This document shows positions 43,293 to 53,791 of a stretch of DNA of 64,000 nucleotides, piece after piece. Made by a program: the position numbers and the translations under genes. This DNA is from Graphilbum fragrans (Eukaryota; Ascomycota; Sordariomycetes; Ophiostomatales; Ophiostomataceae). The stretch lies in the NCBI GenBank assembly GCA_001513895.1, contig LLKO01000002.1:1959716-2023715 (forward strand), in the 5' to 3' direction. The notes beneath the pieces were generated by a model that saw nothing but the letters and a program-made list of their open reading frames with translations, did not search any database and was not told the DNA's origin. Position 1 is the stretch's first letter; the number at the start of each line of letters is the position of its first letter.

Positions 43293-46187
43293 TGAGGCGG
43301 TTTTGCTCTTGCCCGCTGGCGGGACGCCCGAACTAATTTCTTAGTGTCAGAATATGTCTTTAACCCGAAAAAAAAAAGCCCAGCCGTGGGTAATCCGCTG
43401 GCTGTACAGTGGCTGGCGGTTGGCTGCTGCTAGTACTACTCGTACTCGTACTGTCTTGCTGCGGGCTGTTATCGGAATTATGAGCACCACTAAGAAAAAC
43501 AAGAAGAGCGGCAGCGGCTGTTGTGCCGTTGTGCTGTGGTGTGTTGCTTCAGACCGACAATGGCTTAAAAATCGCCGCAGACTGGGTTTCACTGCTTGCT
43601 TTTTGGGTGCAGCCTAAGACTTGCGAAAAAGAGGTGGTGACAGTGCTGCGGCTGGTGTCCGCTTGGAATGGCTGTATCTCACTTTGCCTGTGTCGCCTTT
43701 TTGTTGCTTTTTTTCTTTTCTTGTCGATCCAGTGGCTTGTGTTGCTGTGTTGCTGTGTTGCTTGTCGCCGTTTGTGTGTCCTGCTCTGCCGTGTTGCATA
43801 TAAGACAGCAAGCAGGTCCTGCGTTGTCCTTGTGTTCCCTGGTTCCGTGTGTCCTCGTACCCTAGGTCTTTGTGTTCCCTGTGCTGTGCTGCGGTATGTC
43901 TGCGTTCTTGCGTTTCTGCGTATGGCGTTCTGGCGTTCTGGCGTTCCTGCGTTCCCGCGGCCTGGTTTGCTGCGGCCTGTTTTGTTGGCCACAGAGGGCG
44001 AATAGCAAGACTGCCCTAGCTTCGATTCTGCAGCTTGCCGCCTGCCGCCTATTCTGGCATATAAAACAAATGCTGTCACTGGCAACCGAGGCCAAAAACG
44101 CAAAACCGTTGTATTTTCGGGCAGGCGCTATTGCTGTGATTTTCGAAGCCGGATAGAATGGAGTTGGGAAGCAGGAGAGAGGAAGGCGAAGAAGAAAGCA
44201 GCCCAAGAAGAAGAAGAGGCGATGACGGCGGGCGAAGTGAGCAGCTGTGCACACAGTCGCAAAGGGGGCAACCAAAAGGCGTCCGGCCTTGTGACTTTGT
44301 TCCGCTGAAGAAACTTGGTCAGGATCGACGGGGGGAGGGAGAGCAGCGAAGTTCGGATGTGAGAAACGGGTCAGGCCTGCGCAGAGCCAAATAGGTGAAA
44401 GGGCATTGTGCAGCCACGAAACAGCTGTGTCTTCGCTTGACGTCTGGTTGTCGTATTTGGTATTCTGTATTTTGTGCCTTTTGAGGGGAACCGTACGGAG
44501 AAATATTCAGTTTTCTGTCTGCCCCAATGTGAAGTGGGATCCTGCTGTATATAATAAGAGGAATACGGAGTACTGCAGGAACCACCAGATGGCAGCGTCA
44601 GAGGTACCGGGTGCACCTATGGAAATTTTCAAACACAGCCATCTCCACCCAATGTGCAAAGAGGGCTGCCTGCCAGCCCATTGGACTGGTAGCTACAGCG
44701 TGTGGGCCAACCACGCTGCTTGTGCAGAGGCACTGGGCACCAGTGTCGAGTAACTAGTTGTACGTGAGTACGCAGTACGCAGTATAGGCGGTATCATGGG
44801 GAAACCGGCTTGCAGGGGGAGCAAATGGAGAGAGGGTCGCACTCTTCATCCTTCACGGCCTAGCGGGCTTCACGGTAGACATGGGAGACTTGCTAGACGA
44901 CGAGATCTGCTCCTCGCTGGCTGCTTGTGGCGGCCAATCGGCCTCTGGTGGCGCACTTGATGTTTACTGCCAGCATCCTATCGCACATCTACGACGGTGT
45001 CGAAACACGTGTTTACGTGAAGAGCAAGAAGCGCGTTCGGTGGCCGCTGCGACGCTGTGGTGTCCTACCGTTGTCTCCAGCAGCGAGCTTTCCTATGTAC
45101 GTCAAGCAGTGCTGATGGTGAGAGTATGGAAATCTACCTAGAAACCGTTGTTGGGCAACCTGCCACGTCTTCGAGTGGGGAGCTTTGCCGCTCTATGTAC
45201 TAGTCGCCCACATAGTGGTAGTTCATACGAGTGTGTATGTACTCGTAGTCGTACATCGTAGCTATTGCTAATACCTACCATAGTTCGACGAGCGTGTTCT
45301 GCTTGTGGACGACAAAATATACTTGGCAAAACTACGAGACTGCCATTAGTGCTGGCGTCCTAGCGCTATGCCATACGACCTATCTTTACCGGCCCCAGGT
45401 GCTCGCCAAAGAAAAAGTCCACTAATTGCCGGGCAGCGGCTCGGGCGTCCGTTAGGGCCCTCCCGTTACTGGCTTGCCGGTGTGGCCGCTGTTGTTACAG
45501 CGCAGTGTGCTGTTGAGGCTGTGGAGCAAAAGATATTGCTATAAGCGGGCCGACCACACCCATTCTCGAAGCTTCGGTGGGGCAGTGATGAGGCAGGGGA
45601 GACAGCGTAGGACCAGCGACAGCCAGGGAAATGGAGCCTCGTGGGTCAGGCAGAAATTACGCCTTTTCAGGGTCTCTTAAGACATCCATTATCAAACAAG
45701 GCTGGGCGAAACAATGGCGAGCCGCTGGGGGGCTCGTAACCGCCCGTCTAGAGTGCTTCGTCGCGCTGTGTACGAGCGTATCCTGCATATGTAGTAACTA
45801 AACATTCGCAGCCACTGGACTCTAGGCCGCCTCCGGAGCCGTGTGCACCCCATTCCCCGTCTTCTCTCGGCCGGCGTTTACTGGTGTGCGGCTTGGTCGG
45901 CATGTTTTTTTGCTATATATTCGTAAATACCGCACGTTACTGGATAATGCCTGCTGCCGTAGCAATATCTCAGGGCCTTGCCATAACGTTGCGATAGGAG
46001 CATTAGAAAGCGCTCTCCATTCGAATGGTCTAAATATACAGATCCCGGTGCCTCTGACGGCACAAACAGTACACGGCATTGCTATTATTGCCTTTCCAAT
46101 ACCCAGCCCAACACCGCCAAGGATAAACAAGAGAAATCAAAACAAAACCATGGCTGGAGCAAAGGATGCACGCCAGCCAGCCGCTGC
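43293..46187. promoter_or_regulatory. 2.9-kb gene-free region
   Basis: Upstream of the TPR/J gene (minus) and downstream of the EF-hand gene (minus). TACTCGTA occurs at 43437 and 43443 (overlapping) and 45240, and TACGGAGTA at 44564. A degenerate GCGTTCTGGC-like repeat spans about 43900-43965. The Cys/Leu/Val-rich open frame at 43523-44005 has no domain and reads across this repeat. Nothing coding is supported. Confidence 0.55.
43900..43965. repeat. Degenerate 9-10 nt tandem repeat (GCGTTCTGG)
   Basis: Six or seven imperfect units built on GCGTTCTGG/GCGTTTCTG run in tandem in noncoding sequence. Confidence 0.6.
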
Positions 46188-47233
46188 TCATGCCTCGGCT
46201 TCCGCTTCGGCTGGGCCCTGGGCACTGCCTGAGATGGACTGCACAAAGTCCTGGTACTTGAAGACCTCGTTCCGCTTGCCAAAGCCCGGCCCTGGCTTGC
46301 TCTTGCTAGTAAAGGCCCGGCGTCCCGTAAAGCCCTGCATCACACGGTTGATCTCGGTCTCGGTTAGCTGCCGCTCGCCCGGCTCCGGCGCCGTGTGCAG
46401 CAAGGCATCGCGCAACTCCACGAGGTCGACCTCGCCGCTGTCGTCCTCATCAAAAGCAGACAGAGCAGACAGGAGCTCGGCGCTGGGGGACATGGCGGCC
46501 AGGGCGGTGGCCAGCGAATTCAGAAACGTGCCCATCTGCATGGTCTGCGCGCCGCCCGGCGGGAAGAACTGGGAAACGTCCGAGGGCGTGGAAGGGAGGC
46601 CTGGCTCGGTCAGAATGTATCGAAGCCTGTAAGATGTAACGACGAATACCCACCTAATTGGTTCAGCATATCAGCCACGTCTTCTCTACCGACGGTGCCG
46701 TCGCTGTCGCGGTCGAGGATCTGGAAGGCATCGCGCAGCGTCCGCACCTGGGCCGGCTGGAGCTGTGACAGCGCCGAGCCCTGGGCAATGGACATGGCTG
46801 CCGAGCTTGAAGCTCCAACAGGCCGCGACGAGGGTGTTCCTGATGGTGTGACGGGTGCTGGGGAGAAGCGTTTGGCATTGTTGGTGCTGTTGTTGGTGCT
46901 GGTGCTGGTGCTGGTGCTGCCGCTGGTGCTGCCGCTGATCTCGGCGGCCGGCTGCAGTTGGGACGACTGATTCCGCGGCGTCCAGGAGCCGTGTGTGCCG
47001 TTCGGGGTCTTGGTCGGCGTGAGAGCGGGAGCACCGCCGAGTCTAGATGGCGGTGAGGAGACCGGTGCGGCCGCCGCGTTCAAGCTGTTGCTGGCTGCAG
47101 CGGCTTTGAAGGGCGAAGCGGACGGCGTTGACTGGCGCAGCGGCGACGGCGACACCGGCGACTCGGGTCTGCGGAACGGCGAGCTGCGCGGAGACCCATA
47201 GCCCAAGGGCGACGGCTTATAACCTGTCGGCAT
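46188..47233 (-). CDS. EF-hand protein, myosin regulatory light chain-like
   Basis: Two exons, 47233-46654 and 46600-46188, join in frame across a 53-nt intron; 330 aa from the ATG at 47233. The N-terminal 155 residues are Ser/Pro/Ala-rich and disordered. The C-terminal half resembles Rlc1/Cdc4-type light chains. It has LRDAFQILDRDSDGTVGRED (EF-hand loop about residues 174-185), a degenerate middle lobe, LLSALSAFDEDDSGEVDLVE (second calcium-type loop), and a final EVFKYQDFVQSISGS. Such chains bind the neck of myosin II at the cytokinetic ring. The identification as regulatory light chain is by pattern only; another EF-hand family is possible. An extra first exon consisting of only an ATG at 47294-47292 followed by GTAGGT is plausible and would add Met-Ser. 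Confidence 0.78.
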
Positions 47234-48574
47234 GGACTGCAAGGTGAGCTGGGGTGCCACTGTTTGCTCCTTTTTTCTGATGAGGACCTACCATCGTGAA
47301 ATCGCAGCGCGGAACGAAGCTTTGCTGATGAGAGAGACAGGATAATTGCTGATGTATTCGGCCGTGACACTGTATCGAGTGGCCGAAGGCGATTTTCGAC
47401 TTTGAACGTCGCTACTCTGGTACTTCGCGTCGATGTTGGCTGTTCCCCGCGATTTGCTAGTCGTGGATTATCGTAGTCGTGATGATGACGGCGGGAAGTA
47501 AACAAACGACCCAGCAACGGTTAGTGGGGGCATCCCTGCTAGAACTTGTGCGGTCGATAGCCTAAAGCGCTTATGTATCCGAGGAGTTAGTGGGTTGCGG
47601 ACAGAATACAGGGCAGGTCGGGTGGCCAGTGCGCCGTGTGCAGCACCTACGAGTATGCCACACTTTGGAGTAGGAGGGCTGGACTGCCGATCAGCACAGC
47701 ACGCAAGGGCTTGTACGTCGTAAACGAGCATGAGAGCCCTTGTTTCGGATGCTCCAAGGCCCACCCTCCACTACAATGAACGATACGAGTAGTGACAGCA
47801 GCACCCCTCTCTTTGATTCGTGGTCCTGAAAAGGGGCAAGCACGGAGTACGGCTAGCGCCTGTAGCGAACGGTTCCTTCTCTAGCTGCCCCCCTGCACCG
47901 CACTTTACACGCCTCTTACTCGTATCTTGCTCGTCACTCGCTGGAAGGACGCCCAGCGCTAATAGCAAAATTGAGCCTCTCCACCAAAACGACCCCTTCG
48001 GAGAGACGCCAACCGCACTTCAGACAGGGGCTACGCAGGTGCGTGGACTGGTACGCAGGACGTCGACGTACTCGTAGATGAGCGTGGAGAACGTACAACT
48101 GGTACACAAATTCGAAGACCTCGCAGTAGCATCTCTATCTCGAATTCCGGACACCGAGACGACCTTCTCCGGTATACCTCTTCGGACTCCGACCGCCACT
48201 TTACCGGCTTCGACGACGCACAGCCCGAAGCCGGCGACAGAACGACCAATTGGGCTGGCGATTGGCACAACCTGGGCGAGCTGTGACTGCGGACTGCGGA
48301 TTGACAATTCTGGTTGCTCGACGGGAGTGGATGATTTACGGTGGTCTGCGACTCCGACTGGGAAGTCTGGTGGTACTCCGTTGTCAGGCCGTGCCTTTCG
48401 CCTCCTCGACTGCATGCCAAAAGGGATTGGCTTAGATCGGCCTGTGTCAGACAGCAAGAGGCCAAGCGAGCAGCCCCCCTGCGGATCAGTTGTGTCAATT
48501 TGGAGTCTCCCTCGAGGCGACAGAGCCTATATTGGGATCCGATTACGAGACAGGCAACGAACAAATAAGCGGCC
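47234..48574. promoter_or_regulatory. Divergent region, EF-hand gene / AFI1-like gene
   Basis: 1.3 kb between divergent starts. TACTCGTA or its complement occurs at 47784, 47917 and 48069. Overlapping frames at 48031-49308 (minus) and 48078-48704 (plus) are shadows of the downstream gene and its leader. No separate gene is supported. Confidence 0.5.
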
Positions 48575-51500
48575 ATGGCTTCGGTCGAAACCACCACACC
48601 ATTCCCCCCCCGAAATATCGGCTTGGGCCACGGGACCAGCACCAGCACCAACCAGCGGCCTGCGTCGCGCAGCGGCAGGGCGTCCACTAGGCCCCCTCCC
48701 CTGACATCCAGCGCCTCGTTTTCAACCAGCCCGCAAGACATCCGGCGCCCCTCGCTCTCCTCGTTTCCCCCATCTCCTCGCACGAGCTCGCCCATGCTCA
48801 ACCACTCACCCCGGCTGCGCCAGACACGGTCCCCGCAGCCGCCATCGCAGCCGCCACCGCTTCCCAACCACCCGCCCCCGATCCCGCATTCTGGATCTGG
48901 GCTTGCGCTGGCCACGATGGCCGACACCGACCGCACCTCGAACCCCAGCTCCAAGTCGACCAAGGCGGCGTCGATCGGCACGGCCGTGTCGTCGCAGCAC
49001 TCGTCGCAGTCCGGCGCCGCTGCCGGGCGCCACTCGCACCCCGGAGCACACCCAACGCGCCGGCTGCGGCCACAGTACCCCCTGGGGTCGGCCGAGAACC
49101 ATGTGGAGTACATCTTGGTGGCGTCGTTCGACGAGGACAAGGGCCCGACCATGCAGCACCAGTACCCCGTGGCCATTACCAGCGACGAGCAGATGCTGGC
49201 CGGCCTGATGCTGCCGGACCAGACGCATCTGCGGAACCAGGACTGGACCATATTCTTTCTGCACAAGGATGTCAGCCAGGAGGAGGAGGACCAGGAGCGC
49301 GAGGTCAAAGCACGGCGGCGGAGAGCACGAAGGCGGCGGCGCCAGCGTCAGCGCCGAGCCGGCCTGCCGCAGTCGAACGAAGACGGCGAGGGCATCTTGG
49401 ACGATGCCCGGGATGAGGAAGAGGGGGAGCACGACGATGAGTACGGCTGGGATGACGATGGCCTCGACGACGACGACGACGACGATATTGACGGTGCTGA
49501 CATGGACGACGATGACGACGACCTCGAATCCACCGACAGCGAGCCCGAAGGTGGCGAAGGCGCGCCGCTGATATACGTGCTGAACCTGGTGAACACGAAG
49601 CCGGACAAGACAAAGAAGCGTGGAGCCAGTGTTAAGTCTCTGGCGATATGCACGCGGCACCCGTTTCTGCACATATACAAGGTGTGTGCTGGTGGCTTGT
49701 GTTTTGTGTTTTGTGTTTTGTGTTGTTCCTGGATAATGGCTAACAGACAGCCCCTGCTTCTTTTGGCGCTGGAGGAATACTTCAAATCGCCGGTGCAGGA
49801 GACGCTCTCGCTGCTCTACGACGCGGTCAACGCCATGGACCTCTCGCTGATGCCACGGCTGAGCCCCTTGGAGCGAAACCTGCTGCAGGCGACGGAGAAC
49901 AAGGATCTGTTCATGGAGAAGTTCGAGCAGATGATCCAGATGCGGATGGCGGACGAGGCGCAAAACGACGGGGGGGCGGACCAGCCATTTGATGCCAGCC
50001 GCAGCCCGCCAAAACCGGTGGGCATTTCGCGGTCCGGCACCAAGGCACACCTAGAGGGCCACTTGGTGTACTCGCTGCCGCGCGACACGCACGAGTTCGA
50101 GAGCAAGGTGCTGTACAAGGGCATCCCGATCCCGGTCAAGGTGCCCGTCGCGGTGATGCCCGAGATCGTCGGCGACTTCTCGCTGATCAAGCTGATCCAG
50201 ACGTTTTCGGAGCCGCACGCCAAATCACCGCAGCCGTTTCCGCCACACGCCCACCTGACGACCAACGGGCCCAACACGCACCCTATCATCGTGCTCGTCA
50301 ACGCCCTGCTGACGCAGAAGCGCGTCATCTTCATGGGCCACAACATGCCGTCCGGCGAGGTGGCCGAGGCCGTGCTGGCGGCCTGTGCGCTGGCGTCGGG
50401 CGGCGTGCTTCGCGGCTTCACACGCCACGCCTTTCCCTACACGGAACTGTCCAAGATCGACGCGATGCTGCTGGTGCCGGGCTTCATTGCCGGCGTGACG
50501 AACCCGACCTTTGAGCTGCACCCGGAGTGGTGGGACCTGCTGTGCGATCTGCCGACCGGCCGCATGCGCATCAGCAGCCGCATCGAAGAGGCCCCTGTGA
50601 CCGAGGGGCTGCTGCTGTTCAAGCAGCAGCACTCGAGCTACGCGAGCCTCGTCAACACGGCCATGCTGTCGTCGACGAGCTCGGCCAACAGCGACCTGAC
50701 CGGCGACAACGCCTTCATGGCCGACATTCTCAAGAGCGTCAACTCGCGTCTCGGCGAACGCGTTGTGCGGGCCAAGTGGCGCGACTGGATCGTCAAGTTC
50801 GCGCGCATGGCGGCGGCTTTTGAAGAAAGCGTGTACGGAGGCACGGTGCTGAACATGGGCAGCGACGATTTCGACGGTGCCCCCGGAGCCGGAGCCGGAC
50901 CGACGCCCATCTCCCCGACCGCCACCCCCGTCACCAGCGGCCACGGCTACGTCTGGGCCGACGACAATGCCAAGCACCGCGAGCTCGCCGGCAACGTCAC
51001 ACGCGTCGAGGGCTGGCGCCACACGCGGAGCTACATTACTTTCATCAAGGTGAGTGTCGGGTCTGTTGTCTTATGTTTTTTTGGCTGTCCGTGCCTCGCT
51101 AACAGCACAGGACGTCGCCCAGCTCTACAATGTCCGCCCCCTCAAGGGCCTCGACCTGCACCACATCCACGACCGCCTGCGCACTCAGCGGCTAACCCCC
51201 GCCCAGAGCCGCGAGCTCTACCTCACGCTCGCCCGCAGCGTGCACTCGTACGACGACATCTGCCTCCTGCTGTCCGTCGCCCCCGAGTCCCACGGCGGCC
51301 TCTTCTACATCGCCCTCGGCCTCTTCCACAAGGACCGCGACGTCCGCACCAAGACCTCGGAGCTGCTCGAGCGCCTCGGCGAGCACGAGGCCGGCCAGCA
51401 CTGGGTCCGCGGCCTCAGCCGCTTCGAGAAGCTCGCCCTCGTGCGCATCCGCCGCGAAGCCGAGGCCGAGCTGCGCAGCAAGCTCGAGAAGGAAGGCTTT

Positions 51501-51635
51501 GTCCACCCGGAGGACTCCATGGCCGCAGCACCGTCATCCACGCACGCGCCGGGGCGTGGCGGCATCGTCGGGGGCCTCTCCAGCGGAACGCCGGCCTTTT
51601 TCCTGGGCAGCCTCGCCGAGAAGCGCGTGAGCTAG
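48575..51635 (+). CDS. afi1: AFI1/MesA-like SPA (DENN-related) polarity protein
   Basis: Three exons, 48575-49681, 49751-51049 and 51111-51635, join in frame to 976 aa. Yeast Afi1 binds the Arf3 GTPase at polarised plasma-membrane sites, and Aspergillus MesA stabilises hyphal polarity axes. Conserved pieces are HVEYILVASFDEDKGPTMQH with NQDWTIFFLHKD (Arf3-binding N-terminal domain), and the SPA/DENN core APLIYVLNLVNTKPD, HPFLHIYK-PLLLLALEEYF across junction 1, LVNALLTQKRVIFMGHNMPS and YTELSKIDAMLLVPGFIAGV. The C-terminal exon starts DVAQLYNVRPLKGLDLHHIH. A run of Asp/Glu (about residues 270-330) and an Arg-rich block interrupt the N-terminal domain. Intron 1 (69 nt) is stop-free and a multiple of three. 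Confidence 0.9.
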
Positions 51636-52170
51636 GTGCACACCCTGCTTCTGTGGGCGAGGACCAGGTCGGTGGGCTCTCCATCCCCGTCTCCGTCTCT
51701 GTCTCTGTCTCTGTCTGTGTCTGTGTCTCCGTCGCCGCCTTCGACACTGGCCTCTTCTGCCACGTCGGCCTCTGTCTCCTCCACTTCGTCTGCCGCCTGT
51801 GCGTCTTCTGCTTCGTCTTTCTCCGCGTCTTGGTGTGAACGGCGTTGTGGCTAGCGCTTGTCTCTGCATGTCTGGTTTCCTTGCTTCTTTTTGCTTTCAG
51901 TCTACGTCTTGCTCTCATGTATATAGGCCGTGCTCTGTCTTTGGCACACAAATGCTGACGACACATGGAATGATGGGATACCGGGAGGATGCTGCGCGTA
52001 TTTTTGTCAAATATATTGTTTGCTATGGTTTCTGTGCACTCTCTCTGCATACAGAGCGATTCACCAGCACCGTGAACAAGCCGGCCACATTGTATCCTGC
52101 AGAGCCCGTCTTCGAGGCAGCGTCAGGCTCTGGGCGTGCCAGCCTTGCATCATAGCAAACTCCGCCATTC
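51636..52170. other. Convergent 3' region, AFI1-like / SFGH
   Basis: Holds both 3' UTRs. A CT microsatellite (GTCTCT)n lies at about 51689-51733, directly after the stop codon. No gene was seen. Confidence 0.6.
51689..51733. repeat. (GTCTCT)n / (GTCTGT)n microsatellite
   Basis: Pyrimidine-rich hexanucleotide repeat within the probable 3' UTR of the AFI1-like gene. Confidence 0.85.
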
Positions 52171-53212
52171 CTAGGCCAGCAGGTATTTGGCCGCGTGGTC
52201 GACGTGGTCCTGGCTGAAGGACGAGATGAAGAAGTACGAGTGGTCGTAAGCCTAGCAATGTTAGCTGCCGTCCACACAAACACCAGAGAACAGAGTATAC
52301 GCACGTCCTGGTACCGCAGCGTCAGACCGGTCAGCCCAGCCGCCTTGACGGCCTGCTCGAGGTTCTCCGGCAGCAGCTGCTTCTGCTTGTAAAAGTTGTC
52401 GCCCGTGCCCTGCGCTGTTAGTGTGACTGTCCCCAAATAGGCTCCCAACTTCATCTTCCTTCTTGAACCCCCTCCGATAACTCCCTCCCGCCACGTACCA
52501 CATCAATCAGCATCTTGAGGTCTCCGCCGGACCACTTCTTGACCAGCTCCGTAGCGTCGTGCTCTTTCCAGGCCGCCGGGATCGAGGCGTCGTCGGCCGA
52601 CTCGGGCGTGATGGCCAGGTCGGCCGGCCCGAGGTAGCCCTTGAACGCCTTCTGGCCCCACGGGCACCGCGTCGGGTTCGAAATGGGCGCAAACGCCGAC
52701 ACAGACCGGAAGCGCCCCGGGTGCCGCAGATACAGCGTCAGCGCGCCGTGGCCGCCCATCGAGTGGCCCGTGATGCTCTGCCGCGAGGCGTCGAGCTGGC
52801 TGCCAAACTCCTGGAACAACAGGTCCGGCAGCTCCTTGGTCAGGTACGACTCCATGCGGTAGTGCGAGGCATAGCCCTCGGTCGTCGCGTCCAGATAGAA
52901 CGACGCCGCCTCGCCAAAGTCCCACGAGTCGTGCTCCGCCGCCAACTTGAGGCCCCGCGGCGAGGTGTCCGGGTAGACCACCGCGATGCCCGCCCGCGCC
53001 GCCGCCGCCTGGAAGAAGCCTTTTTCTGAGCAGTTATCCGGCGAGCACGTCAGCCCGGACAGGTAGAAGAGCACCGGCACCTTTTGCGTCGCCGCCTGCG
53101 GCGGGAAAAACACCGTCACGGCCATATCGGTGCCCGTGGTCGTCGAGGCGTGCGACAGCTTATGGAGCTTGCCGCCGAAATTGGCAATGACAGCCTTGGT
53201 GGTGAAAGCCAT
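52171..53212 (-). CDS. S-formylglutathione hydrolase
   Basis: Three exons, 53212-52499, 52409-52305 and 52251-52171, all in phase 0; 299 aa. The enzyme hydrolyses S-formylglutathione to formate and glutathione, the last step of glutathione-dependent formaldehyde detoxification in the cytosol. The alpha/beta hydrolase nucleophile motif GHSMG (149-153, Ser151) is intact. Also present are LFYLSGLTCSPDN (oxyanion region), the RCPWGQKAFKGYLG segment, an Asp in IDVGTGD created by the first splice, and the catalytic His in AYDHSYFF (His277) encoded by the last exon. Length equals the eukaryotic family norm. The ATG at 53212 is the first in frame. Confidence 0.97.
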
Positions 53213-53791
53213 GGTGGGAATGGGTGATGCTGTGTGGAAGATGGTGGAAAAGATAGGTCCTGTCAATGCTGTGTAGATGGTGGGAGAGATAGATGCTGTC
53301 ACAATCACGTCACAATGCTAGGAAAAAGAGAACAAGGGAGAGGCCACCTGTGGTTGAGCTATGATGCGATGCGTTGACGGCTAAGTATCAACTCAGATAG
53401 CAACTAGCACTGCTGGCTCTTTCCCCCACAACGGCCCCTCACCAGCACACCAATGCCGATCCATCCCCGAGACAGCCCCGTCTACCAGCCTAGACTACCT
53501 GCCGATCGGATGCACAACACTGCAAAATTAGGCAACTTTTACCGCACCACAGCGCTATCAAATGCCCAGCTATCGGAATCACCTCCCGAAACTTGCAAAA
53601 CGTCATAGACGCAACCCCGGTCTCTATTCTAATGGTGCCATACAAATGTTGTCTCTCTCCCTGCAAGATAGAGCCTCCCGAAATAGGTAAAGCAAAGCAA
53701 TCATCTCGTCAAATCAAAGCTATGCAGCCAATTCTTCACATGCCCTGCAAGCTCACAACTTTATCGGTTCTCTCAGGCCTTCCAGCTTCCT
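53213..53791. promoter_or_regulatory. SFGH promoter region with short direct repeat
   Basis: Upstream of SFGH and downstream of the GNAT-like gene, both on minus. A duplicated TGCTGTGTxGATGGTGG unit occupies about 53228-53299, close to the SFGH ATG. No gene was seen. Confidence 0.5.
53228..53299. repeat. Imperfect direct repeat, about 37 nt, two copies
   Basis: Both copies share TGCTGTGT, GATGGTGG, AGATAG and a CTGTCA-type end, with small indels. It lies 15-90 nt upstream of the SFGH start codon. Confidence 0.65.

Noticed and set aside
43523..44005. 160-aa Cys/Leu/Val-rich frame that could look like a membrane protein
   Set aside because: Hydrophobicity comes from TG/TT-rich noncoding sequence and a degenerate tandem repeat; the complementary frame is equally open.
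46626..46653. Nearer acceptor (TTACAG at about 46627) for the EF-hand intron
   Set aside because: It puts a TGA five codons later, whereas the acceptor ending at 46601 restores the conserved EF-hand protein frame.
49305..49785. Long open frames antisense to the AFI1-like gene
   Set aside because: They are shadows caused by Asp/Glu and Ser codon repeats of the sense gene.
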